Source of the DNA: Mycoplasmataceae bacterium
Lineage (GTDB): Bacteria > Bacillota_I > Bacilli_A > Mycoplasmatales > Mycoplasmoidaceae
Assembly (NCBI GenBank): GCA_031290395.1
Contig: JAITNN010000019.1
Coordinates: 1 to 64,000, forward strand
Reading direction: 5' to 3'
Length of the DNA stretch: 64,000 nucleotides
This document shows, in pieces, positions 42,454-53,582 of the stretch; within the stretch, counting starts at the first letter, position 1, and each line of letters opens with the position of its first letter. Both the position numbers and the translations under genes were made by a program. The notes beneath the pieces are model-generated. The model was given only the letters and a program-made list of their open reading frames with translations. It was not told the origin of the DNA and did no database searches.

Positions 42454-42528
42454 GTCAGTAAGGTTATTTCCTTTCTGAGGCGCGATTGTGCGCCGCTTAA
42501 ACCAACGACATGATAAATGTCGTTTTTT
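42454..42528 (+). ncRNA. Independent small RNA, about 75 nt
   Basis: Between the promoter above and an intrinsic terminator (AACGACAT/ATGTCGTT stem 42504-42524, then T6). It contains a GC-rich hairpin GGCGC-GATTGT-GCGCC (42479-42494), striking in an AT-rich genome, and GGTT/AACC that can close around it. No SRP (GGAAG..AGCAGC), 6S or tmRNA signature. The last bases overlap the stop of the convergent MazF-like gene. Confidence 0.65.
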
Positions 42529-42892
42529 ATTCTTCTTTAAATACTTTTTTAACGAAATTTAAGATTGACTCTCTAACGCTTTGTGGCACTTTTTGATTTT
42601 TAAGTTTATTTCTATCGTGTAAATAATATTTATAAACTGTGTGAATTCTATCGGGGAATATATAGCTATCTTTACGATTACCTAGTTTATCGGTATATGA
42701 ATAAAAATAGATACTATTTTCATTAATTTTATTGCTACCAAGTTCGACAATTAAAGCTCTATCCAATAATAATTTGTTGGTGCTAATTACCATAATTGGT
42801 CTGGTTTTATTTAGTTGTATGCCCTTATACGATTTAATGTCGCTTTCTCTTATATAAAATACATCTCATCTTAAACTTTTAAAATTTGCCAT
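42527..42892 (-). CDS. MazF/PemK-like toxin
   Basis: 121 residues. LRWDVFYIRESDIKSYKGIQ, then NKTRPIMVIS and ALIVELGSN follow the PemK/MazF barrel (usually RGDIyyvd..qgkxRPvvVis). The C terminus is less typical. These proteins cut mRNA. No antitoxin gene lies next to it on this strand; the convergent small RNA touches its 3' end. Promoter TTGACA-17-TATGTT on the - strand. One UGA-Trp. A single-gene member or an adapted relative is possible. Confidence 0.72.
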
Positions 42893-42912
42893 TTGCTATA
42901 CCGTTAATGATT

Positions 42913-42941
42913 AACATACCATAAATAATTTTTGTTGTCAA
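42913..42941 (-). promoter_or_regulatory. Promoter of the MazF-like gene
   Basis: TTGACA (42941-42936), 17-bp spacer, TATGTT (42918-42913) on the - strand; ATG 42892 is 20 nt further. Confidence 0.7.
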
Positions 42942-43085
42942 TGAAAATTTTTATTTCTAAAGAACATAAGTCTCTTTCATGCTTCTTGTTGTAGATTCTA
43001 GATGTTTCCATTTTGGAAACTACTGAATCTTTATCTAATCCATTACAATTGTAAAGAAACTTGTGACTTTGGATTTATTCCAATT

Positions 43086-44288
43086 CTAGTGTATGTTACT
43101 TATCCTTGCCATATCATTTTTAGATAAATCTAAAGGTTTATCAAATTTTACTATTAACTTACTCATTGGTTTATTAACTACATCAATTAATAGACCATCT
43201 TTATCTTTAATTTCCAATAGTTTAACATTCTCAATGTGTTTTAAGTTTCTGCCCAATACTTGGAAGTCATTGATAATCCTAAAATAATTACGTGAAGTCA
43301 CTCGGTAAGTTTCATCATCAATTTTTTGATCAATAATAAAAGCAAATAGTTGATTAACTTGTTTAGGTATTTCATGATAAAGCATTTCATCTTTAGACGG
43401 ATTACCATTAAATCAAGCATAGGATACTTCCCGATTGGCCGCCTTTAAAACATCATCAACATATTCTGACAATGATTGCTTTTTATCATAGATGGAATCA
43501 ATGATTTTACGGTAAGCATTAACAACTGTAGCGATGTAATGCTCAGATTTCATCCGTCCTTCAATTTTTAAAGCACTAACACGACAATCGATTATGTCTT
43601 TAACATAGTTAATTAAGCACATATCTTTCGCTGACATACTAAATGTTTTAGATAGTGATCGATTGTCTTTATATAGTTCATTAACTCAACGACACGATTG
43701 TGCACAACCACCATTATTAGCATCTCTTAAACAAAAGTTGCTACTCAACATACAACGCCCACTATAAGAAATACAAACAGCTCCATGACCAAACATTTCG
43801 ATCTCAATTTGGTCATGGACATTATTAATCATTAGTTTAATTTCGTTTAGCGATACTTCTCTAGCTGTCACAATTCGCTTAGCACCATTTCTAGCTCAAA
43901 ATAAGGCCGCTTTTGAATTAGTGACAGATTGCTGTGTAGAAACATGGATGATAGCATTGGGATAATGTTTTTGAATCTTCCGGTAAATGCTTGGATCAGT
44001 CACTAAAAATGCATCAGGAGGTGTTTTCATTACCTCATGTAAAAAATCTTCAAAACCATTTAGTAAATGATTGTGGCAAACAATGTTAGTTACTAAGTAA
44101 ACTTTCTTTTGATTCTGATGGGCATAATTAATCATTTCATGCAATTGCTGATTATCAAAATTAGAGGCTCTAGCTCTTAATGAATATTGTTTGCCACCGA
44201 AGTAAATTGCATCAGCACCAAAGTCCAATGCAATTTGGCCACGATTTAAATCTCCTGCAGGGGCCAATAATTCCATATGGTTACTCAT
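43086..44288 (-). CDS. trhP2: U32-family tRNA hydroxylation protein (TrhP2/YrrO-like)
   Basis: 400 residues. ELLAPAGDLNRGQIALDFGADAIYFGG is the U32 start; CISYSGRCMLSSNFCLRDANNGGCAQSCRW carries the four-Cys cluster; ALKIEGRMKSEHYIATVVNAYR follows. In Bacillus, YrrN/YrrO take part in 5-hydroxyuridine formation at tRNA position 34. Three UGA-Trp codons split it otherwise. It follows the shorter partner with an 8-nt overlap. Confidence 0.87.
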
Positions 44289-45192
44289 ATGTATCCTCTT
44301 TGACGAGATAAATCATGTCTTGTTTATTCATGCTATAAAAACCATGTGATAGTTTGTCTTCAATGTTAGTTTCTTGAATTAACTTATCATTGAATGATCC
44401 ATTTTCAAGCGATTTAAGACCGCTTAGATAAAGTTTTGTCATTTTGATAGTTCATTGTTCATCGTGTAAAAAACTATCAATTCTAATGGTGTCTATGTGA
44501 TTTTCATTCAATTCTGATAATTTATCAAACAACATTAATGAATAGTTAGTGAAGACATGAGCGCCATGTTCATCTTCGTAAATAATCATGGGTTCTTTAC
44601 GTGATATTTCACGGATGAGTAATTTTGTCTTCGCTAACTCTTTGTCAATGTGTTGTGTTTCCTGGAAATTAGATACTAGCTTCCAACGTGAGTGCATTAC
44701 ATAGGCATAGCCACTAACTTGCACTTGGAGTTTCATTTGGTTTTTCTTTTGACCAATTTCTTTGATTTCATTAGCGTTTAATTCACGAGCTAATGCTACT
44801 TCGCCAATGTTATTTTCTAAATAAAAAGGGAATTGATCATAGTTAGTGACCAATGTTTCAGGGTTATAAATTAAAGGTATTCTAATTTTCTGTTCATAAC
44901 AGATTTGATTAATAGCAAAGTCCCCAAATATAAAACCATCAATGTCTAGTTTGCTTAATTCCATTAAGTAAGTCGTTAAATTATCTAGTTCAGGATCAAA
45001 ATAAAAACGATTAACCAACACAAGGATTTTGGTATTTTTCTTGTGCTGGGTTAGTGTTTTAATTTCGTCTAAAGTTAAATGACAGTTGTTACGGACACAA
45101 TAGTGGTTATCACCGACGCATAGTTGGTGGACACCAAGATCAATTAGGTCTATAGCATTTGTATAACTTGTAGGGTTAACCAAAAGTTCCAT
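44281..45192 (-). CDS. trhP1: U32-family partner (TrhP1/YrrN-like)
   Basis: 303 residues. MELLVNPTSYTNAIDLIDLGVHQLCVGDNHYCVR and PLIYNPETLVTNYDQFPFYLE, VALARELNANEIKEI are typical for the shorter U32 partner without the Cys cluster. Gene order trhP1-trhP2 is conserved in Firmicutes. One UGA-Trp at 44450-44452. Probably first gene of this two-gene unit. Confidence 0.85.
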
Positions 45193-45304
45193 AGGAGCAA
45201 TGATTATATCTATTTACTTATTGGTAAAATATGCATTTTAAAGTCGCTATACACTTTGTATAAAATACTTAAATATATTGAAGTATTTATTTTATAATGT
45301 AATT

Positions 45305-45880
45305 ATGACTGCAAGTGAGATTTTAAATAAAATAAAACAAGAAATGGGCTTAACTAATTACATGTTGGCTAAAATTTTAAATGTATCTCAGTCTTTAATT
45401 CATTATGTTATTAGTGGAAAATCCAATGTTGCTTTTAACACTATGGTAACTTGAATTTCCGAATTAGGATATTCTATAAAAGGCAATAAGATTGAAATAA
45501 ATCAATTTAAATATGTAAGTTCCCCATTCTATTTAATTAATTTAGTTAATAAACAACCCTATGATGGACAATGGTTAGACATTTCTGTATCGATTAATAA
45601 CATTTTACAAAACTCCCAATTTATGACTAGTAATATCTTTAAGATAAATCTTTCAAAAATGATTATTAATCGCAAATGAAAATCATTTTATTGTGGTGTG
45701 ATTGAATATCTTTTTCAAACAATGTTCAAAAAAACACCACCGAAGTGAACGAACATTAAAGCTTTCAAACTGGATGAACAATGATCACCGCTTGAAAATT
45801 ATGCTAACTCTACAGATTACGATCCTATTTTTAGCAAATACAATATATTGATACCGATAGGAGAATTACAATGCCTCTAG
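45305..45880 (+). CDS. XRE-family protein with C-terminal domain
   Basis: 191 residues. HTH at residues 5-55: ILNKIKQEMGLTNYMLAKIL, VSQSLIHYVISGKSNVAFNT. A 130-residue C-terminal domain (SSPFYLINLVNKQPYDGQWLD etc.) has no family I recognise. TATAAT 45293-45298 is six bases before ATG, so it is leaderless. A second reading frame starts within its last codons. It looks like the regulator of a two-gene, possibly toxin-antitoxin, unit. Confidence 0.75.
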
Positions 45881-46049
45881 ACGAAAAAATAATGAGCAAA
45901 GAATTAGCCACCGAAACAGATTAAAACTCCACGACGCAGACGAAGCGATTGAAATAGTAGAGAAATATTATATTCGCCCTTCCCGCGAACAATTGATGCA
46001 TGCAAATACTGTCGCTGAAAAGGCATTTAAATTGAAGAAAAATATTTAA
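45871..46049 (+). pseudogene. Frameshifted partner gene of the XRE protein
   Basis: ATG 45871 has an AGGAGA site 6 nt upstream and overlaps the XRE stop, as expected for a coupled gene, but the frame ends after 17 codons (TAA). A -1 shift in the A6 run at 45884-45889 gives a coherent 60-residue protein: NNEQRISHRNRLKLH, DADEAIEIVEKYYIRPSR, EQLMHANTVAEKAFKLKKNI. It is either a mutation, a phase-variable run or programmed frameshifting. Confidence 0.55.
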
Positions 46050-46108
46050 GGGAAATACTGAAGTTGATTATCTTAAAGATAATTAATTATCATACAATAT
46101 TACTAACT

Positions 46109-46654
46109 ATGAGATTATACGATTGAACTGAAGTTGAACAAATCGTTTTCGAGTTGAAAAATAATAAAGCTGCTATTGTAGAAACTGATACAGTTATGGG
46201 TATTATTAGCAAGAACCCTACTTTGATTTATAAAATTAAAAAACGTGCTCGTACCAAAAAACTAGTTCGTTTTGTGAGTTCGATTAAAGAGGTTCCAGGT
46301 TTAACGATGGCTGAAAAGCAGGCATTAAATAAATATTGGCCTGGTGGATTAACGATTATTAAAAATGGTATCGGTTATCGAATACCTAATCATGCTAAAT
46401 TATTAGAACTTATTAACAAAGTTAATGGTGTGTATTCGTCTAGCGCTAATATTTCAGGGAAGGCCCCTATTTATGATGATCAAGAAGCGTTAAACACTTT
46501 TAAACATTATCCATTTGATGTTGTCATTGTCAAGGGTCATCAACAAGATGATACATCATCCACCATTGTTGATTTGGATAAGCTAAAAATTTTAAGAGTT
46601 GGTAATGTGGATGGAAGTGCCATTATTAGTGCATTAATGAAGGAGAACAAATAA
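46109..46654 (+). CDS. tsaC: Threonylcarbamoyl-AMP synthase, TsaC/YrdC family
   Basis: 181 residues. IVETDTVMGIISKNP (substrate loop), the Lys/Arg-rich RARTKKLVRFVSS, YWPGGLTII, VYSSSANISGKAP and TIVDLDKLKILRVG are YrdC motifs. It makes the threonylcarbamoyl donor for t6A37 in tRNA, the substrate base that MtaB then thiomethylates. A TACAAT box at 46094-46099 is nine bases before ATG. One UGA-Trp at codon 6. Confidence 0.87.
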
Positions 46655-47091
46655 TGAAAATATATATTGGTAGTGATCATGCTGGATATGAAATGAAGAC
46701 ACAGATTGTGAATTATTTAAAATCACAATCTTATGACTTGTTAGACATGGGAACTATGTCGTTAGACTCCGTAGATTATCCTGACTATGCTTTTAAAGTT
46801 GGTGAGAATGTTGTTCGCGATAGCAATAGCGTTGGTATATTAATTTGCGGCACTGGATTCGGTATGTGCATTGCCGTTAATAAAGTTAAAGGTGTTAGGG
46901 CTACAAGTGTTGTTCGTGCCGACATGGCTCCGTTGGCAAGACAACATAATAATGCAAATGTTTTGTGTTTATCAGCTCGATTTGTTAGTTACAACGAAAA
47001 TGTGAATATTATCAACACATTTTTAAAGACTAATTTTGAAGGTGGGCGTCATCAAAAACGCATTGATAAGATAACAGAGTATGAAAAATAA
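46654..47091 (+). CDS. rpiB: Ribose-5-phosphate isomerase B
   Basis: 145 residues, normal length. IYIGSDHAGYEMK, DMGTMSLDSVDYPDYA, ILICGTGFGMCIAVNKVKGVRA (active-site Cys) and HNNANVLCLSARF are family signatures. It interconverts ribose and ribulose 5-phosphate. It overlaps tsaC by one base and the next gene by 11, so it is in an operon with the nucleoside importer: imported nucleosides yield ribose phosphates. Confidence 0.93.
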   Translation: MKIYIGSDHAGYEMKTQIVNYLKSQSYDLLDMGTMSLDSVDYPDYAFKVGENVVRDSNSVGILICGTGFGMCIAVNKVKGVRATSVVRADMAPLARQHNNANVLCLSARFVSYNENVNIINTFLKTNFEGGRHQKRIDKITEYEK

Positions 47092-48613
47092 GAAACTATT
47101 TTTAAAAATTACTGGAGCATCATCCGCTATTGTGATTAGCTTTGGAGTTGCTTTGGGTCTAGTATTTGCTGGTCGAACCAATCCATACATTGATTTTGAT
47201 GACCCTAGTGACACCATTAGTTATGCTGCAACACCTTTAAAAACGGAATGGAATGTAAGCGACAAGACAGTAGCTAATGCCATCAAATTTCAAAATGCGA
47301 ACGAATTAGATTGACCAGTAAATAAACAAGAATCTACGTTTGATAAATACACATATGCCGCTCTTTGCATTGATGGTGCGGATCATCTAATATTGGACAA
47401 GGGCTTTAATCAATCAGGTTATCAAGGTCTTGTGAATTGAGTCTGAACTAATCATTGATATAGAAATCAACAAACAGTCCCTATTTCTAATCCCCAACCA
47501 ACATACGATCCCGCAAAATCTGGTTCGGCCAATGGCGTTCTACCAACTTCAAATAATAGTAGTGATTTTTGAAAAACATATTCTGATTTAATCCAACATG
47601 GTGCTAAATCTTTAGTATTGCCTGGATATATGCATCAAGATGGTTTATCGAATTTTAAAAACCAACCCAATAGCATTTACTCCGCAGCCGGCTACATTTT
47701 GTTAGATGCTAATACAGCAGACGATTTAAACATCGCTTCCATTGTATTTCGATCTGACGAAGCAGCTTTTATGACTGGAATTGCTACTTGTCAATATTTA
47801 AATGACAATTTTGCCGAATATGGTAAAAATGGGTTATCAGTCGGTACTTTTGGCGGTGTCAATATTCCGACAGTTACCATTTACATGGGGGGGTTTGAGC
47901 AAGGTGTTATTGCTTGGAATAATAATATTGAAAAAATTGCGCAGTACCACCAAGATCAAGGAGAATCTGGTTGAGACAACCCAGAAGCCCACAAAGTTAA
48001 TTTCATTAACTTAGGTAAAACTGATTCTTATTTTAGTAACTCATTTGCCATCGGTGATGGCAAACCACTTGTACAAGCACTTTTGCAAAGAGGAGCTGAT
48101 GCCATTTTGCCAGTAGCTGGTCCACAAACAATCGACACTGTCAAAGAGATTCAAGCTTATGGCTCAAGCTGTATTGTTGTCGGTGTGGATACTGCTCAAG
48201 AATTAGACACTAATACTAACGGTAGGAGTGTATATAAAGATGTAAATGGTGATGCGAATGTAATTAAATTTTCTGCTACCAAAAACATTGCCGGTATTAC
48301 ATCTCAAATTTTATCATTGTCATATGCTGGTTTACCTGATGATAGCACTTTCACAAGCGGTGATCCTAAAGTTGGATCTTATGGATATTTAACTGTTGGT
48401 AATACCGAAAATGATGGTATTGCACCAAGCGAATATTCATATCGCTATATTGAAGAATTTATTACAAGTGTTACTGATGGAGTTACGCCACCAGATGATG
48501 CAATTTATACATGGATTCTTGAAGAACTATCTGGACTTCCACCACCTGATGGTACTCAAGAAAGTTATTTTGATTGGCTTTCCCAACCTGAAAATATGGT
48601 ATTTAAAATTTAA
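47081..48613 (+). CDS. BMP/Med-family nucleoside-binding protein of ABC importer
   Basis: 510 residues. N-terminal hydrophobic anchor (residues 8-30) but no Cys lipobox, so it is held by an uncleaved helix rather than by lipid. YAALCIDGADHLILDKGFNQSGYQGL, KSLVLPGYMHQ, VFRSDEAAFMTGIATCQYL, VGTFGGVNIPTVTIYMGGF, RGADAILPVAGPQT match the basic membrane protein family (nucleoside binding). It lies directly upstream of the ATPase and permeases. Many UGA-Trp codons between 47310 and 47970. Confidence 0.88.
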
Positions 48614-48615
48614 TT

Positions 48616-50244
48616 ATGAAAATTAATAAGTCTATAAATAAAAAATCTTTTGATGCCATTAAAAATATGCATGGCAAAATGCCTTACGCTGTTGAAATGC
48701 AAGGTATCACTAAAACTTTTGCTAATGGTTCTATTATTGCCAACGAGAATTTAGACATCAAAGTAAAAACAAACACTATCCATGCCATCATTGGTGAAAA
48801 CGGCGCAGGCAAATCTACTTTGATGTCAATTTTATTTGGCATTTATAAACCAGATAAGGGCAGCATCAATGTTAACGGGCACGAAGTTAAATTTAAATCT
48901 GCTCAAGATGCTTCTAGTACTGGACTTGGTATGGTCCACCAACATTTTAAGCTTGTGGAGGTGTTCACATTATTAGAGAATATCATTTTAGGTGCAGAGA
49001 TAACTAGACACGGTACACTGGATAGAAAAACCTCTAAAGCATTAATTATGGAACTATCTAAAAAATATAGTTTGCCAGTGGATTTAAATAAAAGAGTTAA
49101 TAAAGCTAGCGTTGGTGAACAACAGCGTGTCGAGATTCTTAAATTGTTATACCGCGACTCCAATATCTTAATTTTTGATGAACCAACAGCCGTCTTGAGC
49201 GATGCAGAAATTCAAGGTTTTCTCAAAATGCTTTTAGAATTTAAGAAACTTGGCAAAACCATAATTATTATTACGCACAAACTAAATGAAGTCAAAGAAG
49301 TTGCTGATCATGCCACCGTCATTCGCTTAGGCAAAAAAGTAGATGATTTTGATGTACATAATACATCAGTAAATGCAATGGCCGAAGCAATGGTTGGCAG
49401 ACATTTAAATCCAATTAAAAATATTATGGCAGATGTTGAAATTAACAAGAATGATGTAATTTTATCGGTTAAAAATTTACATGCTAATAAAATTTCTAGT
49501 AATAAGATTGAAGCATTAAAGGATATTTCGTTCAATGTACACAAAGGTGAAATATTAGGCATTGCTGGTGTGGAAGGTAATGGGCAAACAGAATTAGCAA
49601 TGGCAATTGGTGGGTTAATAAAACCCACCAAAGGGATAATTGAATTGCAAACTAATGGGAAGAATGTGATTGTGAATAATTTGCCGATTAGGAAAATTTA
49701 TGATCATGGCATTTCACATGTTCCAGAAGACCGACATAAATACGGGTTGTTATTAGATGAAACCGTTTCATTTAATGCTGTGGCTCCCGAAATTGACCGA
49801 CAACCTTTTTCTAAATTTGGTTTCTTAAATCGTCATGCTATTAATGAATATGCTCAATTACTTTGTACTAAATTTGATGTTCGAGGTGCCAACGGTGGCC
49901 GATCAATTGCTCGTAGTTTATCTGGGGGCAATCAACAAAAGCTAGTACTGGGTCGTGAGATTAATCGAAAGCATAGTGTGATTGTTTATGTACAACCAAC
50001 AAGAGGTTTGGATCTTGGCGCAATTCAAGATATTCATAAGCACATTATGGATGATGCTAAAAATGGTGCAGCCGTTGTGCTTATCTCATATGAATTAGAT
50101 GAAATATTTGATATTGCTAGCACGATTATGGTCATAGACAATGGACACATTTTGTATCATAATTCTGCTAAGCACACCACAAGAGAAATAGTTGGTCAGC
50201 ACATTTCATCGGCGATTCAAAAGGACGGAGCGGCTCATGTTTAA
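48616..50244 (+). CDS. Nucleoside ABC transporter ATPase (two ATP-binding domains)
   Basis: 542 residues. Domain 1: GENGAGKST, VGEQQR (signature), LIFDEPTAVL. Domain 2: GVEGNGQTE (degenerate Walker A), LSGGNQQK, IVYVQPTRGLD. This tandem form is typical of sugar/nucleoside importers of the YufO/NupA type; the second site is usually inactive. It starts 2 nt after the BMP gene and overlaps the permease by 8 nt. Confidence 0.93.
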   Translation: MKINKSINKKSFDAIKNMHGKMPYAVEMQGITKTFANGSIIANENLDIKVKTNTIHAIIGENGAGKSTLMSILFGIYKPDKGSINVNGHEVKFKSAQDASSTGLGMVHQHFKLVEVFTLLENIILGAEITRHGTLDRKTSKALIMELSKKYSLPVDLNKRVNKASVGEQQRVEILKLLYRDSNILIFDEPTAVLSDAEIQGFLKMLLEFKKLGKTIIIITHKLNEVKEVADHATVIRLGKKVDDFDVHNTSVNAMAEAMVGRHLNPIKNIMADVEINKNDVILSVKNLHANKISSNKIEALKDISFNVHKGEILGIAGVEGNGQTELAMAIGGLIKPTKGIIELQTNGKNVIVNNLPIRKIYDHGISHVPEDRHKYGLLLDETVSFNAVAPEIDRQPFSKFGFLNRHAINEYAQLLCTKFDVRGANGGRSIARSLSGGNQQKLVLGREINRKHSVIVYVQPTRGLDLGAIQDIHKHIMDDAKNGAAVVLISYELDEIFDIASTIMVIDNGHILYHNSAKHTTREIVGQHISSAIQKDGAAHV

Positions 50245-51709
50245 ACACCGCATTCATTATTATTGAGATAAATTTGCTTTTAGTGATAAAAGGAAACATG
50301 GCTTCAAAAGTATTCTAGTCTCAGTGGCTGCCATTGTCGCCTCATTAATTGCGGCCTTGTTGTTGACTTGTGCCATTTATAAAGACACATCTTTGTTTGG
50401 CAAGATTTTAAATGCATTTTTTACAGTGCCATTTACAAAAGGTTATTACGATAGTACCATTAGCCGCATTGCCATTTTTGCAGTCGCAGCTACATCATTC
50501 TTAATTGCTTCTAAATGTGGTTTATTTAACATTGGTATATCTGGCCAAATGTTCTTTGGTGCAGCTGTCGCAACGATCGTGGCACAACACATGATTAATG
50601 TTCCTAATGGTTTAAGCCAAATTATTCTTTTATTAATTAGTGTTGTGTCGGCTATGTTAATTTCTATGATGATTGGTGTATTGAAAGCTTATCTAAATGT
50701 GAATGAAGTAGTCTCTAGTATTATGTTTAATTGAATTATCTATTTCATCGCAACATTTCTATTGGCAAAATATTGTCTTCCAAATTCATCTGGTTTATAT
50801 ACGCTATCTTTAGATATGTTGCAAGTTGGTGGCGATCCAAATCTCGTGTTCAAAATGCCAAACATGACTAGTTGGTTACCATTATTGATTCTAATGGTCG
50901 GTGTTGTTACCTTTGCAATTGTGATGCTTGGGTTTACTACTTTTGGTAAGAAAATTATTAATACCGGTATGTCCATCACAGCTGCTAAGTATGATGGATA
51001 TAATACAAAAATTAACCAAATCAATGCGATGCTCCTTTCAGGGGCGGTAGCTGGAGTTTTGGGTGTTATGGTTTATTTGAGCAATAGTGCAAATATGCCG
51101 ATTAGTGTTGCAGCAAAGACATTACCACAAGAGGGTTATACTGGTATTTCCATTGGCTTAATTGCCATGAGTAATCCAATAGCAGTATTGCCTGTATCTA
51201 TACTATTTGGGATGATTGACGCTTCTAAAGTAGCGCTAATTGGTTTAAACATTCAACCGGCCATGACTGATGCGATATTTGGTATCGTTGTTTATGGTGC
51301 AGCCATCATTAGTTTGTTTTACTTTATTGTACCTTTTAGATGATATTTACGAATATTCAAAGGAAAAGCATACGTCGAACATTATGATAAATATGTTGAT
51401 CACGTAACAACCGAGATTAATGCAGCTGCAAGTGTCATTTATCATTTAAGAAAACTTCGTCGCTCTAAAATGACTTCTGAAGAAAGAGAACAATCAATTG
51501 AAATGACAAAGGATAAATTTGATAAATATAAGGTTAATGTTCATAAAGATATTTCGCATGAAACCCTTGAGGAATATGAAAATAAAATATTTGGTGAATA
51601 TTTAATCTTTAAGGCAAATGCTTCTAAAAAATTTATCATCTTAGTTGCCGAATCAAAGGTGAAGCAACTAGATGAGAAAATAAAAAAGATTCGCGAAGGG
51701 GATAAATAA
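50237..51709 (+). CDS. Nucleoside ABC transporter permease 1
   Basis: 490 residues. IASKCGLFNIGISGQMFFGA and VNEVVSSIMFNW are BPD_transp_2 signatures (YufP/NupB type). About eight to ten membrane helices, then an extra hydrophilic C-terminal tail of about 120 residues rich in Lys/Glu and likely coiled (residues 370-490), not usual in homologues. Three UGA-Trp codons. It shares one base with the next gene. Confidence 0.92.
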
Positions 51710-52635
51710 TGATTGATCTTGGTATTTTAGTTAATTATTTCTTTATGTTTGGGGCTATTCTATTAGCGGCATCTTTAGCTGGCTATTTATCTGAACGTGT
51801 TGGTATTGTCAACATTGGAATTGATGGCATGATGTGCATTGGCGCTTTGTTCTTTGCCATTTATTCATCACCAGTTCTTGGCATGTCGAATCACGGTTTT
51901 GGAATGATGATCTTTCCATTGATTTTAACCATGTTATCAACGATGCTCATGGGTTTATTGCATGGGTTTGCTACCATCAAGTTGAAATCTAATCACATTA
52001 TTTCTGGCACTGCCATTAATATGATTGGTTTAGCATTAGCTACTTTCTTAAATGCTACATTAGCCAACACTTTCTATGATGGCGCTGTAAAATTACAAAC
52101 TGGATTTGCAAGTTTCCTTTCGTTAGGCAATGGCATTTATTTATCTTCAATTATTTTATTTGTGGTAGTGATTTTAATCGCTGTGCTAATTTATTTTGTA
52201 GTTCACAAAACTAGAACCGGATTAAGATTTATTGCAGTTGGTGAAAACCCTAATGCCGTTGATGCTCAAGGAATTAGTGTCAAAAAATATCAATGAATAG
52301 GAGTGCTACTTTCATCAGCATTAGCAGGATTAGCGGGGGCATTGTTCTTGTTTAACACTAGTGTATTCAATGGTAATACGGCTGGATTAGGATTCTTAGC
52401 ATTAGCGATTATGGTAGCAGGTGGATGGATGGTAGAATGAATCTCCGTTATTTCCATTTGTTTTGCCTTATTTACAGCATTATCTAACACCAACATTTTA
52501 ACAAATATGGGTGTGCCCAAAGAAGTGGTGTTTGCGATTCCATACATTATCACAATTGTGGTGTTGTTAGCGTTCTCTAAACGTTCATTAGCGCCTGCTC
52601 ACGATGGTATTCCGTTTGATAAGACCAAGCGGTAG
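51709..52635 (+). CDS. Nucleoside ABC transporter permease 2
   Basis: 308 residues, YufQ/NupC type. SLAGYLSERVGIVNIGIDGMM is the permease signature; LKSNHIISGTAINMIGLALAT and LRFIAVGENPNAVDAQGISV are conserved. It forms the channel with permease 1. The stop is directly followed by the stop of the convergent HAD-like gene. UGA-Trp at 52294 and later. Confidence 0.93.
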
Positions 52636-53580
52636 CTAAACTAGTTTTTTCGTGTTTTTTGCTTCAGCCATGATTTGACTTAAACGCTTTGTGTCAATAA
52701 TCTCTTTGGTGACATAGGTATTATTAGCGTTTTCTTCATCACTAAAGAAAGCTTGACGCATATTCGTAATAATATTATCAATATTTGCTTGGATGTTAAT
52801 TTTGTTGTAGTAAATAGAGCTCAAAGCAACATCTTGATGAATTAAGTGATTTTTAAATGCTTTGATACACAAATCATTAATTGTGTTTAGGGCATAGTAG
52901 TAGATCTTATCCATATTAGAAATGTGCAACATTTCCATAATTTTTAAGATCGCATTGTATTTAGTATTTTCTTTGGCAGTAACTACAAAATAAGAATGCT
53001 GTCCAGCGAGACCATTAAATGACCAATCCTTAGCAACATTATTAAATTCATTAAGTGCTTTCAACATTTCGCTACGATTTTTGTGAAAAATTAAAACGCT
53101 ATGCACTATTGTGGAATTCACAAATTTCGCTAATTTATTGTAGTCATTAGTATATGGCAAAGGTAAATAGTGTCTTTTATTTAAAGATAGGGCATTTAAC
53201 AAATTTAGACTATATGCATATTCACGTTGGCTTCCAGAAACTAATACAAGCGAGTTTTGCATAATGGCATAGTGCAAAATTGCTAAGACGTCTTCTTTAT
53301 CCATTGAATTGTCATAGACGATTTTATCTTGGTGAATGCTATAAATTCTTGAACCATTATCACTTACAACATAGCCATGTTTAATACCAATATCTTTGAT
53401 AACATTTTTTAAAAGTGACATCGTCGAGTGACTAGTAATAATTATGTTTTGATAAAGTGAAGCATTTTTAATGACACGAGCAAAACGTCCGATGACTAAT
53501 TCTTTCGTAATTTCATCATTACCAGGATTAATATCGACTACGAATATTTTATCAAAACCATTTTCTTTTTTTGTAGCCAT
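52636..53580 (-). CDS. HAD/Cof-like protein, probably degenerate
   Basis: 314 residues. ASLYQNIIITSHSTMSLLKN and HGYVVSDNGSRIYS match the Cof-type HAD layout (..visNGaxiy). The catalytic DxDGT is not visible: the N terminus reads FVVDINPGND, with Asp but without the second Asp of DxD. The metal-binding GDxxND near the end is also not found. It may be an inactive homologue or bind rather than hydrolyse. It follows thrS by 2 nt. Confidence 0.6.
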   Translation of the reverse strand: MATKKENGFDKIFVVDINPGNDEITKELVIGRFARVIKNASLYQNIIITSHSTMSLLKNVIKDIGIKHGYVVSDNGSRIYSIHQDKIVYDNSMDKEDVLAILHYAIMQNSLVLVSGSQREYAYSLNLLNALSLNKRHYLPLPYTNDYNKLAKFVNSTIVHSVLIFHKNRSEMLKALNEFNNVAKDWSFNGLAGQHSYFVVTAKENTKYNAILKIMEMLHISNMDKIYYYALNTINDLCIKAFKNHLIHQDVALSSIYYNKINIQANIDNIITNMRQAFFSDEENANNTYVTKEIIDTKRLSQIMAEAKNTKKLV

Positions 53581-53582
53581 AT

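Noticed and set aside
42454-42528. SRP RNA (4.5S)
   Set aside because: The GGAAG..AGCAGC loop core and overall hairpin are absent.
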